Source of the DNA: Halomonas salipaludis
GTDB lineage: Bacteria > Pseudomonadota > Gammaproteobacteria > Pseudomonadales > Halomonadaceae
Length of the DNA: 64,000 nt
NCBI RefSeq assembly: GCF_002286975.1
Contig: NZ_NSKB01000004.1
Coordinates: 186,001-250,000, forward strand
Reading direction: 5' to 3'
Below the pieces are notes generated by a model that was not told the origin of the DNA, did not search any database, and worked only from the letters and a program-made list of their open reading frames with translations. Below are positions 45,954 to 55,254 of the stretch, piece after piece. Positions within the stretch are counted from its first letter, which is position 1, and the number at the start of each line of letters is the position of its first letter. Both the position numbers and the translations under genes were made by a program.

Positions 45954-46946
45954 CTAGCCTTTTCTGGCCCGATAAACCCGAAAGCGTCGATCATCGGCGA
46001 GGATCTCGAAACCGCCGAAGGCCCGCTCGAGGAGCGCCGGATAGGGCAGGAAGGCGTTGGCCACCAGCGTCAGGCTGCCGCCCGCCGTGAGGCGCGCCGG
46101 GGCCTCGCCGATCAGTCGCGCCGCCGGTCCGTAATCGATGTCACGCTCCTGGTGAAACGGCGGGTTGCTGACGATTGCATCGAAACAGACCTCTGCCGGC
46201 AGCGCCGCGTAGACGTCGCTGCCGATGACCTCACCGATCTGCTGGTTGGCGGCCAGGGTGCGCCGCGCGGCCTCCACCGCGAAGGCGCTGATATCCACCG
46301 CGCACACCGCGGCGCCGCGGCTTGCCAGCCAGGCGCTGAGGATGCCGTCGCCACAGCCCACGTCGAGCACCCGCTGCCCGGCCCAATCCGGCTGCCGTTC
46401 GAGGACCTCGAGCAGCAGCCGGGTGCCGTCGTCGAGCTTGCCGTGGCCAAACACCCCGGGGTGGCTGACCAGGGTGAGCCCCGCCGCCTCGAAGCGCTGC
46501 CAGGCGAGCTCGGGGTCCAGCGAGACCGCCCCCAGGCGGGTCTCGAACAGGGTGCAGCGCCGCGCACTGTCGCGCTTGCGGCAGCCCAAGCCCAGCGCCG
46601 CCAGCACCTTGAGGGCACGCTTCACGCCGCCATTGTTCTCGCCCACCACCTGCAGCGGCGTGCCCGCCGGCAGCTGCTGGCACAGCGCCAGCAGCCACCA
46701 CTCGCCAAGCGCATGGCTCTTGGGCCAGAACAGCACCGCGCCCGGCGGCTCGCCCCAGGCGTCGAAGGGGCCGCAGGCCGAGCGCCCCTGCGCTCGCCAG
46801 GCGGCCAGCACGCCGTGGTCGGCGGAGAGCAGCCGGCCGCTGCCGCTCTCCAGCCAGGCGTCACGCGGCGGCGCTACCCACAGCCAGTCGCGGTAGTCGT
46901 GATCCTGGCGTGCCAGCAGCTGGCAGACGGGGGTCTCGGCGGTCAT
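45954..46946 (-). CDS. rsmC: 16S rRNA m2G1207 methyltransferase
   Basis: A 330-residue enzyme with two methyltransferase-fold halves. The N-terminal inactive half is followed by the active half with VLDVGCGDGILSAWLA (SAM site) and the N6/N2-guanine motif FDAIVSNPPFHQ. HPGVFGHGKLDDGTRLLLE is diagnostic of RsmC/RlmG. It methylates G1207 of 16S rRNA. ATG 46946 overlaps the cmoM stop, so it is coupled to cmoM. Confidence 0.94.
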   Translation of the reverse strand: MTAETPVCQLLARQDHDYRDWLWVAPPRDAWLESGSGRLLSADHGVLAAWRAQGRSACGPFDAWGEPPGAVLFWPKSHALGEWWLLALCQQLPAGTPLQVVGENNGGVKRALKVLAALGLGCRKRDSARRCTLFETRLGAVSLDPELAWQRFEAAGLTLVSHPGVFGHGKLDDGTRLLLEVLERQPDWAGQRVLDVGCGDGILSAWLASRGAAVCAVDISAFAVEAARRTLAANQQIGEVIGSDVYAALPAEVCFDAIVSNPPFHQERDIDYGPAARLIGEAPARLTAGGSLTLVANAFLPYPALLERAFGGFEILADDRRFRVYRARKG

Positions 46947-47767
46947 GCAGTGGGCTCCTCGGGCTTGCGCAGGGTATAGAGCAGATAGCGCCCCAGACGC
47001 CAGTAGGCGTCATCACGGCAGTGGCGCAGCTCCAGGGCGGTGAGCTTGGCCAGCGTCTCGGGGTCGGGGTCGCGCTGGCGCAGATAATCGTGGAAAACGC
47101 GAATTCCGGCGCTGCCTTCGACGTCGAGGCCGCACTCCCCCGCCCACTCGACCACCTCGGCGTGGGCGATGGGCGAGATCGGCGTCAGCCGCTGGCGCTG
47201 GCCGGTGCCAGCCAGGCGGTCGGCCAGCGCTTTGTCGAGATTGCCCTTGACGATATTCGACAGCCGCAGCGCGTCGCGGTTGAACACCATCAGGCTCAGC
47301 TGGCCACCCGGCGCCAGCAGCCCGCTCAGCGTATGCAGCGCCTGGCGCGGGTCGCCCAGCCACTCGAGCACCGCGTGGCAGACGATCAACGGCCAGGGCC
47401 CCGGGGCCTGCTCAGGCAGCGCCTGCAGCGGCAGCGCCAAGAACCGCGGGGCCGGGGCGAGTGCTTCCTCGCCCAGCACCCGGCGCGCCTCATCGAGCAT
47501 CTCGGCGGCGGGCTCGCTGAGGGTCACGGCATGGCCGCGGCGCGCAAACCAGGCGCCCATCTGGCCGAGGCCGGCGCCGACGTCGAGCAGCGGCTGCTGA
47601 TGCAGGTCAAGCAGCTCGGGCAGCAGATGGTCGAGCAGCGTCAGGCGCAGTTCGCCACGCGGGTGGCCGTAGAGACTGGACGCGAACTTCTCGGCCAGGC
47701 CGTCGAAGTGGCGGTCGCCGTGGGCGGAGAGCGGCGCAGGCGAGGCGCCGGTGGGTCGAGAGGCCAT
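46943..47767 (-). CDS. cmoM: tRNA 5-carboxymethoxyuridine methyltransferase
   Basis: A 274-residue methyltransferase. It has a CmoM-like core: FDGLAEKFASSLYGHPRGELR, LLDVGAGLGQMGAWFARRGH (SAM site), CHAVLEWLGDPRQAL, LSLMVFNRDALRLSN, GIRVFHDYLR and CRDDAYWRLGRY, matching E. coli CmoM (SmtA) at the same places. It converts cmo5U34 to the methyl ester mcmo5U34, the step after CmoA and CmoB, which are also in this window 30 kb away. Upstream of and overlapping rsmC. Confidence 0.93.
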   Translation of the reverse strand: MASRPTGASPAPLSAHGDRHFDGLAEKFASSLYGHPRGELRLTLLDHLLPELLDLHQQPLLDVGAGLGQMGAWFARRGHAVTLSEPAAEMLDEARRVLGEEALAPAPRFLALPLQALPEQAPGPWPLIVCHAVLEWLGDPRQALHTLSGLLAPGGQLSLMVFNRDALRLSNIVKGNLDKALADRLAGTGQRQRLTPISPIAHAEVVEWAGECGLDVEGSAGIRVFHDYLRQRDPDPETLAKLTALELRHCRDDAYWRLGRYLLYTLRKPEEPTA

Positions 47768-47800
47768 CAGCAGTCCGGGCCGGGAAGTGGAAAGGCCATT

Positions 47801-49336
47801 CTAGCCGGCCGCCGGGGTTTGTTCATCCGCGCCCGGCGGCCAGGGCCGCGGTAGGCGTTCGCCCCAGCCCGCCTCAGCTTCGAGCTGGGCGGCCAGCTGC
47901 AGCAGGCGGCGGTCGTCGCCCATCGCACCCAGCACCTGCACACCGATGGGTAGGCCACCGGGGGTAACGTGTAGCGGCAGCGACATCGCCGGCTGGCCGG
48001 TGAGGTTGGCCAGTTGGGTATAGGGCGTGTGGCGCAGGGCGTCGCGGGCCAGGCGCTTGAGCATGCCAAGCTCGAGCGCCAGCCGCGGCAACCCCGGCAG
48101 TGCCAACAGCGACATCAACCGCTCGCGGGCCGGCGAGGGGTAGAGCTCACCGAGACGCGGCGCCGTTCCCGCGGCCACCGGCATCAGCAGCATGTCGAAG
48201 CGCTGGTGGAAGGCCCCCATATCCCGGGCCACGCGGTTCCAGTGGCGCTTGCCGAGCACATAGTCGCGAGCCTTGAGCTGACGCCCCAGGCGGCCCACGG
48301 CACGAGTCGCCGGCTCGATGTCGAGCCTGCTTACCGCCACGCCGGTCTCGGCGGCGATCCAGGCCAGATCCGCCGCCAGATGGCCGAGATAGAGCGTCAG
48401 GTAGCTGTCGGCCAGCGCCTCGCCGTCCACCGGCGGATCGCACCACTCGACGTGATGCCCCAGTGCCGCGAGGCGCCGAGCGGTGTCCTCGACGGCCAGC
48501 CTGGCCTGGGGGTCGAGCTCAGTGCCCAGCGAGCGGCCCAGCGGCTCACCCAGCGACACGGCGATACGCAGGCGCGCTGGCGCTCGCCGGATGGCGTCGA
48601 GAAAGCCGTCTTCATGGCCAAGCGGCAGCGGCGCACCGCTGTCCATGCCATTGATATGATCGAGCAGTGCGGCGCTGTCACGCACGCTGCGGGTCACGGC
48701 GTGCTCGACCACCGCGCCCTCCCACACCTCGGCGTACATCGGCCCCAGCGGCACCCGCCCGCGCGACGGTTTGAAGCCGAACAGCCCGCAGTAGCTGGCC
48801 GGAATACGGATCGAGCCACCGCCGTCGCCGGCCATGGCCAGCGGCACCAAGCCGGCAGCCACCGCGGCGGCGGCCCCGCCACTGGAGCCGCCCGGCGAGC
48901 GGCTGGGGTCCCAGGGATTGCGCGGATGGGCGAAGGCCCTGGGCTCGGTGATGCCCATCAGGCCCAGCTCCGGGGTCGCGGTCTGGCCAAGAATGGCGAA
49001 CCCCATCTGGCGCAGCCGGCTAACCAGGGTCGAGTCCTCGGTGGCACGCCAATCGCGCAGCGCGGCGCTGCCGCAGGCCATGGGCTCGCCCTCGATGGCC
49101 ATCAACAGATCCTTGGTAAGCAGCGGTACCCCGGCAAACGGCGCCTCGGCGGGGACTCGCGCGAGCTCTTCACGGGCTTTGTCGAAGCGCGTGCGCACCA
49201 CCGCAGCGAGGCTGGGGTTGGCAGCCTCGATCAGCGTGCATGCGGCCGCCATCACCTCTTCACGACTCACTTCGCCGCGGCGAATCAGCGCACTCAGGCC
49301 GCTGGCGTCATGGCATTGGTAGTCATCCAGCTGCAT
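47801..49336 (-). CDS. amidase-signature family hydrolase
   Basis: A 511-residue amidase. The Ser-Ser-Lys triad is visible: K75 (PLLTKDLLM), Ser151 in [16 protein letters not shown], and nucleophile Ser175 in [12 protein letters not shown]. No GatB/GatC neighbour and no GatA-specific features, so a catabolic or detoxifying amide hydrolase is more likely than Glu-tRNA amidotransferase. Substrate unknown. Divergent from the PAS-GGDEF-EAL gene. Confidence 0.9.
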   Translation of the reverse strand: MQLDDYQCHDASGLSALIRRGEVSREEVMAAACTLIEAANPSLAAVVRTRFDKAREELARVPAEAPFAGVPLLTKDLLMAIEGEPMACGSAALRDWRATEDSTLVSRLRQMGFAILGQTATPELGLMGITEPRAFAHPRNPWDPSRSPGGSSGGAAAAVAAGLVPLAMAGDGGGSIRIPASYCGLFGFKPSRGRVPLGPMYAEVWEGAVVEHAVTRSVRDSAALLDHINGMDSGAPLPLGHEDGFLDAIRRAPARLRIAVSLGEPLGRSLGTELDPQARLAVEDTARRLAALGHHVEWCDPPVDGEALADSYLTLYLGHLAADLAWIAAETGVAVSRLDIEPATRAVGRLGRQLKARDYVLGKRHWNRVARDMGAFHQRFDMLLMPVAAGTAPRLGELYPSPARERLMSLLALPGLPRLALELGMLKRLARDALRHTPYTQLANLTGQPAMSLPLHVTPGGLPIGVQVLGAMGDDRRLLQLAAQLEAEAGWGERLPRPWPPGADEQTPAAG

Positions 49337-49500
49337 GGTCTCCCCAAGCTCGGTCGTAATAACTCAACATGGCATGAATCCTGCCCCGCTAGGCAATTCC
49401 TTCATCCGCCGGCCGCAATGTTCTATCATGCGGGCCCTGGAAACATCATAATTACATTAGATACCACTATAATTACTTACGCTTGGATTAGGACACACAC

Positions 49501-51576
49501 TTGGGCCATCCTGCCGCCTTGCCCGACTCGCTTGCCATCCTGCTCGATATCCCCGGGCTTGCCATCTCCATCGCCGACGGCGAGCGGAGCGAATGCCCGC
49601 TATTGTTCGTCAATCGCGAATTCGAGCGTCTGACCGGCTATCGCTACGCGGAGGTCATCGGCCGCTCGTACTGCATGCTACAAAGTCACAGCACCGACCC
49701 AGCGGCGGTTGCCACGATCCGCCGCGCGCTGGACGCGAACCAGCCGGTGACGGTAACCCTGGAGAACCGCCATCGGGACGGCACGCCGTTCTGGAACGAG
49801 CTCAGCCTGGCGCCGCTGTTCAGTCAGAGTGGCCGCCGCTACCTGGTCGGCATCCAGCGCGACGTTACCCAGCGCGAGCACACCCATCAGCGCATGAAGC
49901 TCGCCGATGCGGTATTTCGCAACACCCATGACGGCATCCTGGTCACCGATGCCGATAAGCGCATCATCGATACCAATCCCGCGTTCAGCGAGCTCACCGG
50001 CTACCGCCAGGACGAAGTGCTCGGCAAGAAGCCCAATCTACTGTCGTCGGGCAAGCATGACTCCGGCTTCTATCAGAGCATGTTCGCCGCCGTGGCAGAG
50101 CGCGGCTACTGGACCGGCGATATCTGGAACACCCGCAAGGATGGCAGCCAGCTGATCGAAAACACCACGATTTCAGCGATCCGCAACGACAGCGGCGAGA
50201 TCGTCAACTACATCGGGGTATTTCGCGACATCACCCAGCGCCGGCTGAATCAGGCCCGCCTCGAGCGCATGGCCAGCTACGACCCACTCACCGGCCTGTT
50301 CAACCGCGAGCACTTCAATACCCTGCTCGAGCGTCAACTGGCCAGTCTGGAGTTTACCCAGAGCGGCCTCGCGGTGCTGTTTCTCGACCTCGACGATTTC
50401 AAGCCGATCAACGACAGCTTCGGCCACGCCAGCGGCGATGAGCTGCTCATAGAGATCAGCCGACGGCTCAAGCGGCTGATGCGCGCCAACGACCTCACTG
50501 CGCGCTTCGGTGGCGACGAGTTCGTGATCGCGCTGTCCGGGCTCGGCACCCAGGCCAAGGCCGGCAAGGTCGCCGACAAGGTGCTTGCCGACCTCACCCA
50601 GCCTTTCGCACTCGACAACGGCCAGCGCGTCGAGATCTCGGCCTCGATCGGCATTGCCTTCACCAGCGACCACCAGGTCAGCTGCAGCGCCCTGCTCGAC
50701 GCCGCCGATACGGCCATGTACGGCGCCAAGCAGCTGGGCAAGAACCGCATCTCCTTTGCCGACGCCGTCGGCGGCGCAGACGCCACCCAGGACGCCTTCT
50801 CGCGGGTCAAGGCGGCCTTCGAAGACGCCGAGATCGCGCTCCACTTCCAGCCAATCCTCGACCTGCGGGCCCATGAAATCGTTGGCTTCGAGGCCCTGGC
50901 ACGCTGGCACCACCCCATTAAGGGCGTACTCGGCCCGGAGCACTTCATCGATGTGATCACCCAGTCGTCGCTGAGCCTGCCGTTCGGTCGCTGGCTGGTC
51001 GATCAGGCCGGCCGCGTGGCACGCCGCTTCCGCGATGCCGGTCACCGGGTGATGATCGCCATCAACCTGTCCCAAGACCAGATCGAGACCGGTGCTTTCA
51101 TCGAGGCGCTGTCGGCGACCCGTGCCAAGTACGCTCTCGACGAGCCGTTTCTGGTCGCCGAGGTGCTCGAGGCCACCCAGTTCCACGACCTGGAACTGGC
51201 CGCAAGCCTGCTGCAGGAGGCACGCGAGCTGGGCGCCAAGATTGCCCTCGACGACTTCGGCACCGGCATCTCGTCGATCACCTACGCCAGCCAACTACCG
51301 CTGACCACCATCAAGATCGACCGCATGGCCACCCGCCATGTAGAGGTCCGCCAGGACCGCCAGCAATTCATCAGCGGCATCATCCACATGGGCCACGCCA
51401 TGCAGCGCAGCGTGCTGGCCGAGGGCATCGAGACGCAGACCCAGCTCGACACCCTGAGCGCCATGGGCTGCGACCTCGGCCAGGGCTTTCATATCGGCAA
51501 CCCCGTGGACGAGACAACCATGTTCCGACGCTACCTCAGCGATGACACCCCGCCCGAATATCCGCTGAAACACTGA
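49501..51576 (+). CDS. PAS-PAS-GGDEF-EAL cyclic-di-GMP signalling protein
   Basis: A 691-residue cytoplasmic protein: PAS 1 (about 15-115, FVNREFERLTGYRY), PAS 2 (about 135-240, NPAFSELTGYRQDEVLGK), GGDEF domain with RFGGDEF (335-341) and an intact I-site RAND five residues before it, and EAL domain with EAL at 464-466 and DDFGTG near 584. Both catalytic signatures are complete, so it could make and degrade c-di-GMP, with PAS domains sensing oxygen, redox or a ligand. The start is TTG 49501, supported by AGGA 7 bases upstream; the first in-frame ATG lies inside PAS 1. A TATAAT occurs at 49468-49473. Confidence 0.92.
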   Translation: MGHPAALPDSLAILLDIPGLAISIADGERSECPLLFVNREFERLTGYRYAEVIGRSYCMLQSHSTDPAAVATIRRALDANQPVTVTLENRHRDGTPFWNELSLAPLFSQSGRRYLVGIQRDVTQREHTHQRMKLADAVFRNTHDGILVTDADKRIIDTNPAFSELTGYRQDEVLGKKPNLLSSGKHDSGFYQSMFAAVAERGYWTGDIWNTRKDGSQLIENTTISAIRNDSGEIVNYIGVFRDITQRRLNQARLERMASYDPLTGLFNREHFNTLLERQLASLEFTQSGLAVLFLDLDDFKPINDSFGHASGDELLIEISRRLKRLMRANDLTARFGGDEFVIALSGLGTQAKAGKVADKVLADLTQPFALDNGQRVEISASIGIAFTSDHQVSCSALLDAADTAMYGAKQLGKNRISFADAVGGADATQDAFSRVKAAFEDAEIALHFQPILDLRAHEIVGFEALARWHHPIKGVLGPEHFIDVITQSSLSLPFGRWLVDQAGRVARRFRDAGHRVMIAINLSQDQIETGAFIEALSATRAKYALDEPFLVAEVLEATQFHDLELAASLLQEARELGAKIALDDFGTGISSITYASQLPLTTIKIDRMATRHVEVRQDRQQFISGIIHMGHAMQRSVLAEGIETQTQLDTLSAMGCDLGQGFHIGNPVDETTMFRRYLSDDTPPEYPLKH

Positions 51577-51586
51577 ACCCAATGGG

Positions 51587-51615
51587 TTTATCTCGGCGCA
51601 TCAGAGGCTTATAAT
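51587..51615 (+). promoter_or_regulatory. tRNA-Arg promoter
   Basis: A perfect TATAAT (51610-51615) with TTTATC (51587-51592) 17 bases upstream, ending 11 bases before the tRNA. Placement fits a tRNA promoter with a very short leader; the -35 is weak. Confidence 0.6.
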
Positions 51616-51626
51616 ACCGTCCTCAC

Positions 51627-51703
51627 GCCCCCTTAGCTCAGCTGGATAGAGCGTCCCCCTCCTAAGGGGAAGGTCTCAGGTTCGAATCCTGAAGGGGGCG
51701 CCA
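51627..51703 (+). tRNA. tRNA-Arg, anticodon CCT
   Basis: A 77-base tRNA with encoded CCA. Acceptor GCCCCCT pairs with AGGGGGC; D-arm GCTC-AGCTGGATA-GAGC; anticodon stem TCCCC/GGGGA with loop CTCCTAA, anticodon CCT; T-arm TCAGG-TTCGAAT-CCTGA. Reads AGG codons. It is followed directly by AT-rich DNA, and tRNA 3' ends of this kind are common integration sites. Confidence 0.96.
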
Positions 51704-51848
51704 TTTAGAGTTTGTGTTGCCACTGTTGGTGCATATCTTCCCACGATGAAGCCCCATTCTTCCATAACACTTTCCCCTGGCCACCCAATTCATCGTCGCT
51801 TGCCCATTTAAAAATATTATTAGTGTACTGCATATAAAGGATCATATA

Positions 51849-52760
51849 GTGAAGAAAGGAAAGAAAGCCATTGATGCCCCGCCGAAAAACATAGAAGAAT
51901 TAAGAGCCTTATCCATAGCCATCGCTCGCGGACAGAGTAAGCTTCATTTAGGAGCGAAGGCTCAACAAGCGCTTTCGCAACTAGTGGATTTACAGGGTGA
52001 TCAATCACTACTTTCTATTTCGACACTGGCCACACAGCTTGATGTTAACCCATCAACTATTTCAAGGTTATCAAGAGCACTCGGATATCAGCGATTTGGT
52101 GAGTTACAACGTGTATTGCTAAGCCCTAGTGCCGACTCATCTCATAGTTTCTATCGACATCAAGCAGAGATTGCTTTAGATGCTGACAAGGACAATTTTC
52201 TTTTAAATTCATACGCATTGAGCAATGAGCACCACTACAACATTGAACTCGCACAGCGTCAAATTCGTACTGGAGACATTGAAAATTTTACAAGAACAGT
52301 TATGCAGGCGCGCCATGTCCGCCTCCACGCCATACGACAGTTCCACTCCTTTACTAGCTTTTTGAATTACGGCTTAGGCATGATTCGTGCTGATGTCAGC
52401 TTGCTATGTGATGCCAGCTTTAACGTGGCAGAAAGTCTGGCCACTATGACGGAGGACGATGTCCTTATAGCAGCGAGCTGCCAGCCTTATTCAAAGCACG
52501 TGGCTGAAGTATGCAAAGTGGCCAGAAGCAACAACATAAAGACCATCACATTCACAGACCACACGAGCTCACCGCTCGTTACATATTCGGACTTTGCAAT
52601 ACTGGTACCCCACGAATCGAGATTCATTTCCAATAGCATAGTGGCGTACATGGCGATGGCTGAATGTCTGATCAACGCCTGCGCAACAACGTCGGGAACC
52701 ACTGCCGAACACGAGCTTTCAAAGCGTGACAGACTCATCAGTGAATTAAATATAGAGTAA
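51849..52760 (+). CDS. RpiR/MurR-family transcriptional regulator
   Basis: A 303-residue regulator: N-terminal helix-turn-helix (about 50-90, STLATQLDVNPSTISRLSRALGYQRFGEL) and a C-terminal SIS-type sugar-phosphate-binding domain (about 140-270, TRTVMQARHVRLHAI..., EDDVLIAASCQPYSKHVAEV). Start GTG 51849 with AAGGA 7-8 bases upstream. Codons and base composition are much more AT-rich than the flanking genes, which suggests horizontal acquisition next to tRNA-Arg. No sugar-metabolism gene is beside it, so its target and ligand are unknown. The 204 bases after it hold no gene I can support. Confidence 0.85.
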   Translation: MKKGKKAIDAPPKNIEELRALSIAIARGQSKLHLGAKAQQALSQLVDLQGDQSLLSISTLATQLDVNPSTISRLSRALGYQRFGELQRVLLSPSADSSHSFYRHQAEIALDADKDNFLLNSYALSNEHHYNIELAQRQIRTGDIENFTRTVMQARHVRLHAIRQFHSFTSFLNYGLGMIRADVSLLCDASFNVAESLATMTEDDVLIAASCQPYSKHVAEVCKVARSNNIKTITFTDHTSSPLVTYSDFAILVPHESRFISNSIVAYMAMAECLINACATTSGTTAEHELSKRDRLISELNIE

Positions 52761-52964
52761 AATAAAAACAATCTCTTATCTATAATCTTAGAGCCTAGCA
52801 CAGCAGCACGGGCCGCCTGGCTATTTCCTTCTGGGTGTATGTTCAACAGCACGCATGTTTAACATCAAAGCAAGACCCAAACAAGGTTAAATGACACGAT
52901 ATTTAATTACAGGCTATCTATCTCACTTGATACCAAAGTCACATATTGTACATGCGCGAACTCA

Positions 52965-53882
52965 TTACTCCATGAGAGATGATGATATCCAACCCAATAC
53001 TTTTTCCTTTGGGAAATAGACCTGGGTCCACTCATTGATATTCCCCAAAACATATAACTCATCCCCATACTCCGCACTACTAACGACATCATGCTCGGTA
53101 GAGTTGCCTGACCTTATGTTAGCCTGCGCACTAGAGACTTGGCGCATCTCTAGCCCTTCTAAGCTCGGCTCGATATTTCCCGCGGCAATGCTATTACCAT
53201 TCTGCAAAGCCGTTGCGAACCAGAAGACGGCCCAGGCATGGTTCTGCTCAACGCCCCGCCCCTGAGCATATAAAGCCCCAAGATTATTCTGCGCATAGGC
53301 ATCACCGGCTCTCGCGGCACGTTCGTACCACTCGAAAGCTCTGCTATAATCCTGCTCTACGCCACGCCCATTTTCGTACATGCTGCCCACATTGTTCTGA
53401 GCGTTCGTGACACCTTGTTGCGCAGCGGCCTCGAACCACACCGCCGCTTGCCCGTCATCCTGCGCAACGCCGCGCCCCTCTAGATATAAGAGCCCCAGTT
53501 GGAATTGGGCCGCTTCACTGCCCTGCTCGGCGGCACGCCGATACCACAGTGCGGCCTCTTCGACGAAAGAAGTGTCATCTCCTTGTCTACGCATATGCAA
53601 CTCAGCCAAGCTAAGCTGCGCTGGCATGTACCCTTGGTCGGCCGCCAATCTATACCACTTCTTCGCCTCCTCTTCGCTGGCCGCCACTCCATCGCCATTC
53701 TCATGCATCATCGCTAGGCTGTGTTGCGCTCGGGTATCTCCCTGCTCGGCTAACTGCCGCCACTCATGGATAGCGGAGGCATAGTTGCCCCTCCTATACT
53801 CCATGACCCCTTTCTCATAATCTGCCAACACCTGAGTGGCGTACAAGCCAATCACCACACTTAAGATCAGAGTCAACTTCAT
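52965..53882 (-). CDS. Sel1-repeat protein with C-terminal SH3-like domain
   Basis: A 305-residue secreted protein. Signal peptide MKLTLILSVVIGLYATQVLA from ATG 53882 (an in-frame ATG at 53894 is also possible). About five Sel1 repeats follow (AEQGDTRAQHSLAMMHENGDG; EQGSEAAQFQLGLLYLEGRG; QQGVTNAQNNVGSMYENGRG and others). The C-terminal 60 residues (SSAQANIRSGNSTEHDVV...GWISSSL) form a bacterial SH3-like module that may bind the cell wall. A periplasmic protein-interaction scaffold is likely; its partner is unknown. It is in the AT-rich insert, next to a small lipoprotein gene transcribed the same way. Confidence 0.83.
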   Translation of the reverse strand: MKLTLILSVVIGLYATQVLADYEKGVMEYRRGNYASAIHEWRQLAEQGDTRAQHSLAMMHENGDGVAASEEEAKKWYRLAADQGYMPAQLSLAELHMRRQGDDTSFVEEAALWYRRAAEQGSEAAQFQLGLLYLEGRGVAQDDGQAAVWFEAAAQQGVTNAQNNVGSMYENGRGVEQDYSRAFEWYERAARAGDAYAQNNLGALYAQGRGVEQNHAWAVFWFATALQNGNSIAAGNIEPSLEGLEMRQVSSAQANIRSGNSTEHDVVSSAEYGDELYVLGNINEWTQVYFPKEKVLGWISSSLME

Positions 53883-53977
53883 GGAGTCCCTCATTACTCC
53901 CTTTTGGAGTGGCTTCATCATAGCAGCCCCACCGACCATCAGTGTACATTTGGTATGGGAGTCAATCACCAGCTCGC

Positions 53978-54358
53978 CTATTCCCCCAGCTCTTCATGCC
54001 TGTCCTCCGATTCATCACTTTCCATAGCACCAGGCGATACAGGAGACATGTCATTGCTTGCGACAAGAAGATCAAAGCGCTGATGCGTTAGCACACATAG
54101 CACACCGGCATCCGTCTTGAAAATGGCGTGATTGGTGTCACAGTACAGGGCAGCGGTATTCAGTGTCCGATAAGCACTAATAGCATTATCCATGTCGACG
54201 AAACGTGCCAAAAAAAGCTCCCCTTCAGGGCATTCCAAGGCTTGCTCATCGCTGCTGGCTATACATATCTCAGATTGATCCACGTCAGGGTTGCCATCCT
54301 CTGGAAGACAGCCTGTCAGCAACAGAGGCGCCATGAAGAATATAGAGATACGTTTCAT
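53978..54358 (-). CDS. small hypothetical lipoprotein
   Basis: A 126-residue protein with a lipoprotein signal (MKRISIFFMAPLLLTGC). The mature part has four further cysteines (for example ICIASSDEQALECPE and LYCDTN), suggesting disulfides, and an acidic tail (SDESEDRHEELGE). No family recognised. ATG 54358 gives the best signal peptide; ATG 54370 is in frame and nearer the AGGGGG, but abuts it. It probably shares an operon with the Sel1 protein. Confidence 0.65.
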   Translation of the reverse strand: MKRISIFFMAPLLLTGCLPEDGNPDVDQSEICIASSDEQALECPEGELFLARFVDMDNAISAYRTLNTAALYCDTNHAIFKTDAGVLCVLTHQRFDLLVASNDMSPVSPGAMESDESEDRHEELGE

Positions 54359-54428
54359 GTCAATGATCATTCCCCCTGATTGCTATTGCAGCGGTCGCTG
54401 AATTTAGCTTCCATCAAGCCTCTGATGG

Positions 54429-55238
54429 TTATTCGTTAATTTCTATCTCGACGCGTCGATTGGGCTGCAAGCACTGCTTGAGCAGAGGCGTCGCACTCTG
54501 CCCTGGACACGTCACTATCGGGTCACGCTCCCCGTGACCGCGGCTATTGATCGTCGACGCCGGCACTCCCTGTGCCACCAGATACGCTTTCACCGCGGCG
54601 GCACGACGCTCGGACAGTACCTGATTGTAGGTGACCTCCCCCAGCCGATCGGTATGACCTTCGATCAGCAGACTGGGGCTCACGAAGTCGCGCGCCAGAA
54701 TGCTCACTAACTCATTCAGGCCACGCCGGCCTTCCAGACGCAATTCGCTACTGTCAAAGGCGAACAGGATGTCCGACGAGAGCGTCACTTCATGCGCCCT
54801 CTCATCGGCATCCGACGCGTCCACCTCAACCGGAAAAATGAAATCCGCGCACTCGGGACGATGCCAATGTGTCTCGCTCATCCGCATGTCTCGGTCGAAC
54901 AACAGCTTGTACTGGCAGGTGATGTACTCGTTGCCCTCGCCGGTATAGAAATTGAACGCGTAGTCCCACTCCCGAACCGCGAAGAATCCTTCATTGAAGT
55001 GCGGGTCGCCCAGCAACCGCCTGACCTGCTCCTTGCTTTGCCCCTCCGAGATACGATGAATGGCCTCGGGGGCGATGAAATCCCCCGTGTCGAGGTAAGA
55101 ACTGTCGAGATCGGGGAAACTCACCTCCCCCTCCTCGCCCAGGCTCCCGGGAGAGGCGCAACCTTGCATCCCCACAGCCAGCATGCCGACAAGACCAAGG
55201 CCAAGAGGCAGCCTGCGAAACATTGCGTTGTTGAACAT
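54429..55238 (-). CDS. OmpA-family lipoprotein, TpgA-like partner of the trimeric autotransporter
   Basis: A 269-residue protein. Lipoprotein signal ending GMQGC (Cys27); a SmpA/BamE-like module at about 60-120 (ISEGQSKEQVRRLLGDPHFNEGFFAVREWDYAF); and a C-terminal OmpA peptidoglycan-binding domain (about 150-269; LLIEGHTDRLGEVTYNQVLSERRAAAV, SRGHGERDPI). This combination is what I recall for TpgA, which links the Acinetobacter adhesin AtaA to peptidoglycan. It starts 16 bases after the stop of the trimeric autotransporter gene, in one operon. ATG 55238 with AAAGGGG 6-7 bases upstream; the open frame upstream is overlap. Confidence 0.85.
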   Translation of the reverse strand: MFNNAMFRRLPLGLGLVGMLAVGMQGCASPGSLGEEGEVSFPDLDSSYLDTGDFIAPEAIHRISEGQSKEQVRRLLGDPHFNEGFFAVREWDYAFNFYTGEGNEYITCQYKLLFDRDMRMSETHWHRPECADFIFPVEVDASDADERAHEVTLSSDILFAFDSSELRLEGRRGLNELVSILARDFVSPSLLIEGHTDRLGEVTYNQVLSERRAAAVKAYLVAQGVPASTINSRGHGERDPIVTCPGQSATPLLKQCLQPNRRVEIEINE

Positions 55239-55254
55239 CCTATGCCCCTTTGCT

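Noticed and set aside
51704-54428. An integrative element with att repeats at tRNA-Arg
   Set aside because: No integrase and no second copy of the tRNA 3' end was found in the window, so only an AT-rich insert is claimed.
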